From Gracilibacteraceae bacterium (GTDB taxonomy: Bacteria > Bacillota > Desulfitobacteriia > Desulfitobacteriales > Syntrophobotulaceae), in the NCBI GenBank assembly GCA_031255985.1, contig JAIRRL010000040.1, positions 1 through 10,949 of the forward strand: DNA of 10,949 nucleotides, given 5' to 3'. The notes below the pieces were generated by a model that saw nothing but the letters and a program-made list of their open reading frames with translations, searched no databases and was not told where the DNA came from. Below, piece after piece: positions 1 to 6,366 of the stretch (the first letter of the stretch is position 1; every line of letters starts with the position of its first letter). The translations under genes and the position numbers were made by a program.

Positions 1-121
1 TTTCCCGGCGAAACTCAGGATCGTTAAAGCGGGTGATATAGGGCCAGAGCAAGAACGTTATCAGAGTGATCAGAGCAATATAGAATACAACAATAGCTAT
101 AAAGCGTCGGTTTAATTTCAT
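1..121 (-). CDS. Partial membrane protein N-terminus, possibly TVP38/TMEM64 family
   Basis: Reading the minus strand from ATG at 121 gives 40 residues before the window ends: a basic start (MKLNRR), one hydrophobic helix of about 18-20 residues (FIAIVVFYIALITLITFLLW), then PYITRFNDPEFRRE. A short positive N-terminus, one membrane helix and a following D-P-E-x-R segment is the usual start of TVP38/TMEM64 (DedA-like) membrane proteins, but only the N-terminus is visible, so the family call is a guess. The gene lies 55 bases after the telA stop on the same strand, so it is probably cotranscribed with telA. The ribosome binding site is poor: AGGA is 13 bases from the ATG. A good GGGGAGG sits just after the telA stop but is too far away to serve this start. 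Confidence 0.5.
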   Translation of the reverse strand, partial: MKLNRRFIAIVVFYIALITLITFLLWPYITRFNDPEFRRE

Positions 122-176
122 CGGAACACATTTATCCTGTATCTTATTTTAACCTGGTTTAACCTGTTTCCTCCCC

Positions 177-1313
177 TCAGCCCATGCGGGTAAAATAATC
201 TTCCTTCAGGGCCGCGAGTTTCTGGGCGTCCGCCGCCCGTTTGGCTGATGCCTCCTCCTGAATACGCCGGGTTTCCTCAATGCCGTTCACAATCGTCCGC
301 CAGGTCTGCTCCAAGGTTTCCACCTTGACGGAGCTGCTTCCGGCCATACGGGCCGTCAGCTTGGTTTGATCGACCGTGTTCTGCGCGTTTTTCAGCAGCA
401 TTTCATTGGTGCGCTCATCCAGAGCTTGCATGGCTTCCGCCTGAATTTTCTGACGTTTAAGAAGGATGGCCTGGGTCAGCGCCTGTTTGAACACAGGCAA
501 AGTGATGATAAAAGCGGAATTTATCTTGCGAATCAGATTCAGATTGCCAAAACGCATGGCCTGAATCATCGGGATGGACTGCATGGCCACATTTTCCGCC
601 ACGCGCAGATCCTGAACCCGCTGTTCAAGGATGATCCGCGCCTGTTCCAGATTATTGATTTCCATATGCAGCATATTATCAGGGTTTTTGGCGTAGTTAT
701 CCCGCAGTTCGGTCAGTTTGACGTCAATCAGCTCCAGCGCTTTCTCGCCGGCCAGGATATATTTTACCAGCTCGCTGTAATAATTTATATTGGCCTGGAA
801 AATTTCCTGAAGTTTGCCGTTCGCTCCGCCGATCTCGGCCTCGTACTCTTTGAGCTGGATGTAGATTTTGTCCACTTCGTCGCCCATCGTATTATATTTG
901 GCCAGCAACTGGTCAAGCTGTTTCTGCACACTGCCGAAAATCTTCTGCAAAAATCCCTTGCCCTCGGAGGAAACCTCGTTGATGTCGAACTTGTCCATGA
1001 TCACGCCCAGCGCTTTCAGCAGCTTGCCCGTATCGTTGATTTTGTCCATGCTCATGCTGCTCAAAACCTTATCCGAGCATTTCGCGATCTCTTCCGCCGC
1101 CTTGCCGCCGAACTTGACGATACTTTGCTGATTGTTGATGTCAATCGTATCCATGATCGCGCTTACTTCAGCTGAATCAGCCAATTCCTGCGTCAGCACC
1201 CGGCGCTGAACCACGACGTCATAAGTCTGCTCCTGTTCCGGCGCCTGCTCCTGCTTCGTCGCTTGAACTTCTTCAGTTTCCTCGCCGCCCTGCGGTTTGA
1301 ACTCCAAATCCAT
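177..1313 (-). CDS. telA: TelA-family toxic-anion (tellurite) resistance protein
   Basis: Soluble protein of about 378 residues matching the TelA family in length and pattern (compare B. subtilis YceH). An acidic, Gln/Glu-rich N-terminus (about 1-30) is followed by a long, mostly helical body with coiled-coil character and no signal peptide or membrane segment. Typical TelA stretches include the segment with 'IVKFGGKAAEEI', the region around 'MSMDKINDTGKLLKALG', and the Met/Gln-rich 'MQSIPMIQAMRFGNLNLIRKIN'. TelA proteins belong to the Ter/Tel stress system linked to tellurite, oxidative and envelope stress; the biochemical role is unsettled. An ATG at 1319 is also in frame, but the Shine-Dalgarno GAGAAGGGG lies only 2 bases before it and 8 before the ATG at 1313, so 1313 is chosen. 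The gene follows glpX by about 40 bases with no terminator seen, so readthrough from the glpX operon is likely. Confidence 0.9.
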   Translation of the reverse strand: MDLEFKPQGGEETEEVQATKQEQAPEQEQTYDVVVQRRVLTQELADSAEVSAIMDTIDINNQQSIVKFGGKAAEEIAKCSDKVLSSMSMDKINDTGKLLKALGVIMDKFDINEVSSEGKGFLQKIFGSVQKQLDQLLAKYNTMGDEVDKIYIQLKEYEAEIGGANGKLQEIFQANINYYSELVKYILAGEKALELIDVKLTELRDNYAKNPDNMLHMEINNLEQARIILEQRVQDLRVAENVAMQSIPMIQAMRFGNLNLIRKINSAFIITLPVFKQALTQAILLKRQKIQAEAMQALDERTNEMLLKNAQNTVDQTKLTARMAGSSSVKVETLEQTWRTIVNGIEETRRIQEEASAKRAADAQKLAALKEDYFTRMG

Positions 1314-1359
1314 GCCCATATCCCCTTCTCAATTTTTTTGCTGAATCGGCAGCCGTTGG

Positions 1360-2334
1360 TTAAAACGCGCCTTTTATCGCGTATTTCGGTTTGCGGTCAA
1401 AGAAATGCTGCGCTTCGATAAAACGAATCGTCCCCGTTTTGCCGCGCATGACGAGCGTATGGGTCGTGGCGCTGCCCTGGCCGAAAGTGACGCCTTTGAG
1501 CAGCGATCCTTCGGTGATGCCCGTCGCCGCGAAAAATATATCGTCCGTCGCGACCAGATCGTCCATCATGAGCAATTTGCGCACGTCGCCGATACCGAGC
1601 GCCTCGGCCCGTTTAACGTCGTTTTCATCCTCCGGCCAGAGCCGTCCCTGCATTTCACCGCCCAGGCAGCGCATGGCTGCCGCCGCCAGCACTCCTTCCG
1701 GCGCGCCGCCCACGCCGAGCATCATATCGATGCCGCTGCCTTCTATCCCACAGGCTACGGCCGGCGCGACGTCGCCGTCGGAAATCAGACGGATGCGGGC
1801 GCCGCATTCCCGCAATTCGCGGATAATATCAGCGTGACGCTCCCGGTCCAGCACGACTACAGTCAGCTCGTTCACCGCCTTGCGCAGTTCGCGGGCCAAT
1901 TTTTCCACGTTCTCCCGCACCGGCGCGTCCAAATGGACTTTACCCACTCCCGCCGGCCCGACGACAATTTTTTCCATATACATGTCCGGCGCGTGCAAAA
2001 GCCCGTGCCGTCCGGCGGCCGCCAGAACGGCGATAGCGCCCGCGCCGCCTTTGGCCACGAGATTTGTTCCTTCCAGCGGGTCAACGGCTATATCCACTTC
2101 CGGCGCCTCGCCCGTTCCGACTTTTTCGCCGATATAAAGCATCGGCGCTTCGTCCATCTCGCCCTCGCCGATGACCACCGTCCCGGACATGCGCACCGTG
2201 TCAAAAACCGAACGCATGGCCTCCACCGCCGCGTCGTCGGCCGCTTCCTTGTCCCCGCGGCCCACCCAGCGGGCGCTCGCGAGAGCGGCGGCTTCAGTCA
2301 CGCGGGCAAACTCCATCGCCAGTTCTCTCTCCAT
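1360..2334 (-). CDS. glpX: Class II fructose-1,6-bisphosphatase GlpX
   Basis: Cytosolic phosphatase of 324 residues converting fructose-1,6-bisphosphate to fructose-6-phosphate in gluconeogenesis. The N-terminus (MERELAMEFARVTEAAALA) is close to E. coli GlpX. The metal and catalytic residues known for GlpX fall at the same numbers here: Asp33, Glu57 in GEGEMDEAPM, Asp85 and Glu88 in DPLEGT, Thr90, and Glu213 in GGAPEG. Other matches are APDMYMEK (115-122), the ISDGDVA stretch (185-190) and TGITEGSLL (271-279). Length is normal and no key residue is missing. The start is supported by GTAGGAGG four bases before the ATG. It lies 98 bases after the transaldolase gene, where Bacillus carries murA between tal and glpX; telA follows in place of rho. 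Some GlpX homologues also act on sedoheptulose-1,7-bisphosphate, which would suit the transaldolase neighbour, but the sequence does not show this. Confidence 0.97.
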   Translation of the reverse strand: MERELAMEFARVTEAAALASARWVGRGDKEAADDAAVEAMRSVFDTVRMSGTVVIGEGEMDEAPMLYIGEKVGTGEAPEVDIAVDPLEGTNLVAKGGAGAIAVLAAAGRHGLLHAPDMYMEKIVVGPAGVGKVHLDAPVRENVEKLARELRKAVNELTVVVLDRERHADIIRELRECGARIRLISDGDVAPAVACGIEGSGIDMMLGVGGAPEGVLAAAAMRCLGGEMQGRLWPEDENDVKRAEALGIGDVRKLLMMDDLVATDDIFFAATGITEGSLLKGVTFGQGSATTHTLVMRGKTGTIRFIEAQHFFDRKPKYAIKGAF

Positions 2335-2396
2335 CTTTCCTCCTACAGTTAACCTGGCCTAACCCGGTCTCGCCAAACCCCGGCGCCGCCTGACCC

Positions 2397-2411
2397 CGGC
2401 CCTCCGGGCCG
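2397..2411. other. Small GC hairpin in the tal-glpX spacer
   Basis: Six-base perfect stem (CGGCCC / GGGCCG) with a 3-base loop inside the 98-base gap between the transaldolase stop and the glpX ribosome binding site. There is no T-run on either side, so it is not a standard intrinsic terminator. In many Firmicutes a murA gene occupies this position; here the gap holds no reading frame of note. Confidence 0.35.
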
Positions 2412-2432
2412 CGACCGGCAGCCGCGCCCTGA

Positions 2433-3089
2433 TTAACGCGGCAGACCGCTCTTGTTCCAGTCGGCCAGAAATCTTTCCACGCCGGCGTCCGTCAGCGGAT
2501 GTTTCAGCAATTGGCGCAAAACGGCAAACGGAACGGTGGCGAAATGCGCTCCCAGCAGAGCCGCTTTCAGGGCGTGCACCGGATGGCGGATACTGGCGGC
2601 GATGACGCGGCAGGACAAATCATGCAGCGCGAAAATCCGGCAAATATCGTCAACCAGTTTAAGTCCGTCCTGACCTATATCGTCCAGCCGGCCGACAAAA
2701 GGGCTGACGTAATCAGCGCCGGCCCGCGCCGCCAATAGCGCCTGCATGGGCGTAAAAACCAGCGTCACGTTTGTCGCCACCTGCGGATTCTCAGTCGCCA
2801 GCGTTCGCGCCGCTTTCAGCCCCTCGGCCGTCACCGGCAGCTTGACCACGATATTGGGGCTGATACGCGCCAGCACCCTCGCCTCGACGATCATGGACTC
2901 CGCCGTCGTCGCCAGCACTTCCGCGCTGATCGGCCCGTCCACAATACCGGCGATCACTTTGAGCAGACCGTGGAAATCCTTGCCTTCTCCGGCCACCAGC
3001 GACGGATTCGTAGTCACGCCGGCGATAAGGCCGCCTTCCCACGCCTCCCGTATCTCGGCGACATTGGCCGAGTCAAGGAAAAATCGCAT
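2433..3089 (-). CDS. tal: Small (TalC/MipB-type) transaldolase / fructose-6-phosphate aldolase family
   Basis: 218-residue class I aldolase of the compact transaldolase family, the usual length. Visible landmarks are Asp6 in FLDSANV, Thr26 and Asn28 in GVTTNPS, the Schiff-base Lys83 in VVKLPVT, Asn107/Thr109 in TNVTLVF, YVSPFVGRLDDIG (127-139), ASIRHP (165-170) and a C-terminal HPLTDAGVERFLADW. Two positions separate activities in this family: E. coli fructose-6-phosphate aldolase has Gln59 and Tyr131, transaldolases have Glu and Phe. Here they are Glu57 and Phe131, so true transaldolase (sedoheptulose-7-phosphate + glyceraldehyde-3-phosphate exchange in the pentose phosphate pathway) is the better call. 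The ATG is 2 bases after the fba stop and its GGAAAGGCG lies in the fba 3' end, so the two genes are probably translationally coupled. The position after fba matches B. subtilis tal (ywjH). Confidence 0.95.
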   Translation of the reverse strand: MRFFLDSANVAEIREAWEGGLIAGVTTNPSLVAGEGKDFHGLLKVIAGIVDGPISAEVLATTAESMIVEARVLARISPNIVVKLPVTAEGLKAARTLATENPQVATNVTLVFTPMQALLAARAGADYVSPFVGRLDDIGQDGLKLVDDICRIFALHDLSCRVIAASIRHPVHALKAALLGAHFATVPFAVLRQLLKHPLTDAGVERFLADWNKSGLPR

Positions 3090-3091
3090 TT

Positions 3092-3946
3092 TTACGCCTT
3101 TCCGTTACTGCCGAAAACACGGATTTTTTCCCGGATGATCGCCGTCGCCGCTTCCCTGGCCGGGCCTAGCACCTTGCGCGGATCGATCTCCTTCGCGTCG
3201 GCGTTTAAAACCTTGCGGCAGGCGTCCACAAAAGCTTCGCGGATATTCGTGTCAATATTCACTTTCGCGACGCCGATGGCGATCGCTTCCTGAATCGCTT
3301 CGCTGGGCACGCCGGAAGAACCGTGCAGCACAAGGGGAGTGGAGACTTTGGCCACGATTTTTTTCAGCCGCTCGAAATCAAGCTTGGGTATGCCCTTGTA
3401 CTGTCCGTGCGCCGTGCCGATTGCCACGGCCAAAGCGTCAACTTCCGTTTGCTTGGTGAAATAGGCCGCTTCGTCCGGATCGGTAAAAAGAGCGTCGCGA
3501 TCTTCTACTTTTATATCGTCCTCCGTACCGCCTATTTTCCCCAGTTCCGCTTCCACGGTCACGCCGAGGGGCCGGGCCGCCTCTATCACTTTTTTGGTCA
3601 AAGCGATATTATCTTCCAGCGCGTGTTTGGAACCGTCGATCATCACCGAGGTAAATCCGTTGCGCAGACAGGACACGCACTGCTCGAAACTGGTGCCGTG
3701 GTCGAGATGAAGCGCCACCGGCACTTTTGAGCTTTCCGCCGCTACCTTGGTCAGCGCTGAAATGTAAGCGATGCCGGCGTACTTGATGGCGCCCTGGCTG
3801 GCTTGAATGATGACCGGGGAATTTTCCGCTTCCGCGGCGGCGATGATAGCCTGCACAATCTCCATATTGTTGCAGTTGAAAGCTCCCACCGCGTAGCGCC
3901 CCTTCTGGGCGGCAAGCAGGAGTTCCTTCATTGGCGCGAGACTCAT
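3092..3946 (-). CDS. fba: Class II fructose-1,6-bisphosphate aldolase
   Basis: Zinc-dependent aldolase of 284 residues interconverting fructose-1,6-bisphosphate with dihydroxyacetone phosphate and glyceraldehyde-3-phosphate. Numbered from the ATG: AFNCNN (22-27), HLDHG (80-84) with catalytic Asp82 and zinc ligand His83, AELG (133-136) with Glu134, GTAHG (177-181) with zinc ligand His180, VLHGSSGVP (206-214) with zinc ligand His208, and NIDT (230-233) for phosphate binding. A GTG nine bases upstream at 3955 is in frame, but it overlaps the Shine-Dalgarno AAGGAG, which stands 8 bases before the ATG at 3946; the ATG is therefore taken as start. The gene sits downstream of the spo0F-like gene and directly before the transaldolase, the conserved Firmicutes order. 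A strong hairpin lies 50-75 bases upstream. Confidence 0.97.
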   Translation of the reverse strand: MSLAPMKELLLAAQKGRYAVGAFNCNNMEIVQAIIAAAEAENSPVIIQASQGAIKYAGIAYISALTKVAAESSKVPVALHLDHGTSFEQCVSCLRNGFTSVMIDGSKHALEDNIALTKKVIEAARPLGVTVEAELGKIGGTEDDIKVEDRDALFTDPDEAAYFTKQTEVDALAVAIGTAHGQYKGIPKLDFERLKKIVAKVSTPLVLHGSSGVPSEAIQEAIAIGVAKVNIDTNIREAFVDACRKVLNADAKEIDPRKVLGPAREAATAIIREKIRVFGSNGKA

Positions 3947-3995
3947 TGCACTCACTCCTTTTATTTTATTAGCGGCGCGGCCCGCTCTGGCCGTC

Positions 3996-4018
3996 CCGGC
4001 CGCCGCGAGGGCGGCCGG
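3996..4018. other. Strong hairpin between the cysteine-rich gene and fba
   Basis: Perfect 9-base stem CCGGCCGCC / GGCGGCCGG with the 5-base loop GCGAG, in the leader just before fba. No T-run follows on the minus strand, so it is not a canonical terminator. A second, weaker GC inverted repeat (GCGG...CCGC) lies between it and the fba ribosome binding site at about 3971-3984. Possible roles are transcript stabilisation or processing to raise fba expression over the upstream genes; this is inference. Confidence 0.5.
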
Positions 4019-4021
4019 CGC

Positions 4022-4519
4022 TTAATCAAACGAGCGGGCTTTTTTTATGGAGGGGCGGTTGCCGCGGCTGCCTCTGACGGCCGCTTCCACCCTTTCCATA
4101 TAGCCGTACAACGCGAAAAAACTGGAAAAATCCGTGTCCGTCATCTCATCCGCTGACATTTTCAGGGCGTAGCGGACAAATTTTTTTTTAAAATCCGGAC
4201 ATTCCCGCCGCACCTCCGTTTCCGGGCCGAAATGCCCAACCGGCTGCCCCTGCAGCGGACAGGACAGAGCAAACGATTTTCCGGTGAGAATATCGAGGCG
4301 GCTGATATTGAGCTGATGAACTCCGCCGCAGTAAATGCAATTATAATAAAGAATAAACCCGCTGCCGGCGGCAAAAATAACATAAACGCGAGCGCCGCAA
4401 AAACAGCTGCCGCGCAGCTCGCCGGCGGTAAACGAACGGAATAAACCCATCTCGTCCGTGTGCGTCCTGGCGCAACGCGGGCACAACATCCCTATGCAAG
4501 CTTCCGTATTTATCAGCAT
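4022..4519 (-). CDS. Unrecognised cysteine-rich protein with zinc-ribbon-like motifs
   Basis: I do not recognise this family. From the ATG at 4519 it encodes 165 residues with Cys pairs spaced like metal ligands: CPRC (13-16), CFC (39-41) and CIYCGGVH (61-68), plus single Cys at 8, 87 and 107. The first 70 residues therefore look like one or two zinc-ribbon/rubredoxin-type knuckles. The middle (44-60) is hydrophobic and probably beta-strand, and the C-terminal third is charged with a basic tail (RPSIKKARSFD). There is no signal peptide. A longer frame opens with a GTG at 4555, but GAGGTG lies 4 bases before the ATG at 4519, so the shorter form is preferred. It lies between the spo0F-like gene and fba on the same strand, a place where B. 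subtilis has no extra gene. A zinc-dependent accessory or regulatory role is possible but unproven. Confidence 0.7.
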   Translation of the reverse strand: MLINTEACIGMLCPRCARTHTDEMGLFRSFTAGELRGSCFCGARVYVIFAAGSGFILYYNCIYCGGVHQLNISRLDILTGKSFALSCPLQGQPVGHFGPETEVRRECPDFKKKFVRYALKMSADEMTDTDFSSFFALYGYMERVEAAVRGSRGNRPSIKKARSFD

Positions 4520-4695
4520 GACGCACCTCTTCGCGTCCCGAACATCGCTGTTCACACCCCGCCGGGGACGCCGCCTCCGGCGTTTTGCCCTGAGCGGCCG
4601 CCGCCGTCACGGGGAATACTCTTTCTCCGTATAAAAATAAATATTCGCCGGACAAGTTCATAATCCTGCCGCCGAATAAAAATCAGCCGCCCGCC

Positions 4696-5076
4696 TTAGC
4701 TGCCGAGCCAAATATCCTTATCGAACAGCGCTTTCCCCACCAGAGTTTTTAATTCGTCTATGTCGAAAGGCTTGCTTACAAAATTTACCACGCCAAGCGC
4801 CCTGGCTTCGTCCATGTACCGCTGTTCCCCGTAAGCCGTCATCATGATCACCTGGCGGCGGGCGTCCGTGGCGCGCAGGCGGCGCAAAGCGTCGATCCCG
4901 TTCAGTCCCGGCATTTTGATGTCCATAATCACAAGGTCGGGATCAAATTCCGCGATTAATTCCAGCGCCCGCAAACCGTCCGCGCAGGTTTCGATATTAT
5001 AGCCGCTCTCGCTGAACACTTCCCGCAGCAACTGGCGGATACCTTTCTGATCATCGACAATCAAAAGTTTTACCAT
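4696..5076 (-). CDS. spo0F: Spo0F-like single-domain response regulator
   Basis: 126-residue receiver domain with no output domain. Key residues are all present: acidic pair Asp8-Asp9 in LLIVDDQ, phosphoacceptor Asp52 in LVIMDIKMPG, Thr80 and Tyr82 in IMMTAYGE, and Lys102 in SKPFDIDEL. The N-terminal helix VDDQKGIRQLLREVF matches B. subtilis Spo0F (VDDQYGIRILLNEVF), and MTAYGE and KPFDIDE are also shared. Position before fba and tal is the classic spo0F location. In Bacillus the protein carries phosphate from sensor kinases to Spo0B and then Spo0A at sporulation onset; whether a full phosphorelay exists here cannot be seen. It starts about 100 bases after the racemase stop, with a G-rich ribosome binding site (GCGGGGG) before the ATG, so it may have its own promoter. 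Confidence 0.88.
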   Translation of the reverse strand: MVKLLIVDDQKGIRQLLREVFSESGYNIETCADGLRALELIAEFDPDLVIMDIKMPGLNGIDALRRLRATDARRQVIMMTAYGEQRYMDEARALGVVNFVSKPFDIDELKTLVGKALFDKDIWLGS

Positions 5077-5179
5077 AGCGCCCCCGCTCTGTCAAACAGC
5101 GCCGCAATCCGGTTTTTCGCCCTTTCGGGGCAGTCGCGGCCAGACCTATTATTCCTTCTGTATGTAAAGAAAAAATCCT

Positions 5180-6364
5180 TCATTCCGGCGCGCGAATTCG
5201 TACGACACGGCCGCCTTTCATATAACATCTTTCGACATTATATCCAGTTTGGAGACGGCGGAGAGGGATCAGCACCTCGTCGCCGGCGCGGCAATCGCAG
5301 CTCCCCATATCCAAAATCGTAAGCTGCATACCGATGAGACCGGCGATGCGGACGGCCTGTCCCTGCCAGCGGATCTTTTCCCAGCCGAGACGGCGGCCGG
5401 TCAGGAGAGCGGCGTGCTTTGCGGTTAATTTAAGGAAATCAAGTAAATTTTTGGGATATACTTCCGGCGTAACCCCCAGCCCGTGGGCGTAACCGGCCCC
5501 GATAACGGCAAGACGGGCGGGCCGCCGGGCGCGGTAAAGACTGTAATAACCGGCCGTGACGCCGGCCGGCGCGTCCCAGACGTGAATAATCCGGGCTTTG
5601 CCCTGCCAGGGATCGCGCAGATCAAATTCCCGCCGCTGGGGAAAAGAGCGGGTGAAAGGCCATTGGCCCCAGAGCAAAGTGCCGAGGCGGACGTATTCGT
5701 GATGATAAGCGGCCCGCTCCAGGAAAACGGCGCTGTTGCAAACATGGCGGGCTGGGATTTCCCCGCCCGCGGCGCGATAAGCCCGCAGAAATTCCTCGTA
5801 GCGGGCGTATTGCCGTTCGGTAAAAGCGAGGTCGCGCCTGGCGCCGCGGGCGAAATGGGTGTAAATCCCCTCCAGGCGCAGCGCCGGGTTATCCCGGATT
5901 ACGGCCCTGGCGGCCGCCGCCTGCTCAGGGAGCAGGCCCGCGCGGCCCATGCCGGTTTCGACTTCCAGATGCAGCCGCACGGGAGAGTGACCGGCCGCCC
6001 ATTGCGCCATCAGGCGCAATTGGGGCAAGCCCACGGCCGAAAGCGTCAAAGACGCTTCGGCCGCGGCCGGCCACTCCGGCGGCCACGTAGGGCCTAACAC
6101 GAGGATGTCCCCCCGGATGCCGGCCCGGCGCAGGCGCCGGCCCTCGGCGACCGTCGTTACGGCGAAAGCGGCGCAACCCGCTTCCGCCAAAGTTTGCGCC
6201 GCTTGTTCCGCCCCGATGCCGTAAGCGTCGGCTTTCAGCGCCGCCATGATTCGCGCTCCCGGCGCCAGGCGCCGCTGGGCCTCGCGGTAATTATGCGTGA
6301 TCTTATCCAGGTCTATTTCCGCCCAGCATGAACCCGCCGGCCGGCCGGCAGCTTTTTCCTCCAC
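5180..6364 (-). CDS. alr: Divergent PLP-dependent alanine racemase family protein
   Basis: 394-residue fold-III PLP racemase. Visible landmarks: AEIDLDKITHNY (15-26), the PLP lysine Lys44 in ALKADAYGIG, ETGMGRAGL (136-144) with Arg141, YTHFA (168-172), RHVCNSA (206-212), EYVRLGTLLWG (223-233) with the PLP-ring-nitrogen Arg226, the catalytic tyrosine Tyr273 in AGYYSLY, and Tyr375 near the C-terminus. Departures from typical Alr are GYAHG for GYADG (291-295), IGMQ for the usual CMDQ (344-347) and LWGQWP for LYGLYP. The fold and catalytic pair are intact, so it is probably an active racemase, for D-alanine or possibly another amino acid. It starts with GTG only 2 bases after the glcF-like stop, without an independent good ribosome binding site, implying translational coupling to the oxidase operon. 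That context is unusual for a cell-wall alr. Confidence 0.9.
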   Translation of the reverse strand: MEEKAAGRPAGSCWAEIDLDKITHNYREAQRRLAPGARIMAALKADAYGIGAEQAAQTLAEAGCAAFAVTTVAEGRRLRRAGIRGDILVLGPTWPPEWPAAAEASLTLSAVGLPQLRLMAQWAAGHSPVRLHLEVETGMGRAGLLPEQAAAARAVIRDNPALRLEGIYTHFARGARRDLAFTERQYARYEEFLRAYRAAGGEIPARHVCNSAVFLERAAYHHEYVRLGTLLWGQWPFTRSFPQRREFDLRDPWQGKARIIHVWDAPAGVTAGYYSLYRARRPARLAVIGAGYAHGLGVTPEVYPKNLLDFLKLTAKHAALLTGRRLGWEKIRWQGQAVRIAGLIGMQLTILDMGSCDCRAGDEVLIPLRRLQTGYNVERCYMKGGRVVRIRAPE

Positions 6365-6366
6365 CC

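Noticed and set aside
147..175. Repeated TTAACCTG/TTTAACCTG motifs after telA, with a similar TTAACCTGG at 2348-2356
   Set aside because: Only 8-9 bases long and few copies; too short to separate from chance without a genome-wide count.
3947..3955. GTG at 3955 as the aldolase start
   Set aside because: It overlaps the Shine-Dalgarno AAGGAG, leaving no spacing; the ATG at 3946 is 8 bases from it and fits the usual N-terminus.
4341..4661. 106-residue minus-strand frame starting MNLSGEYLFLYGERVF between spo0F and the cysteine-rich gene
   Set aside because: Most of it overlaps the cysteine-rich gene in another frame, the Arg-rich tail looks like a shadow frame, and there is no clear ribosome binding site.
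5149..5181. Sigma-H-like promoter before the spo0F-like gene: GAAGGATTT and AAGGAATAA on the minus strand
   Set aside because: Both halves fit the sigma-H consensus, and B. subtilis spo0F is sigma-H dependent, but AGGA and GAAT are 21 bases apart here, against about 17-18 expected. Too far for a confident call.
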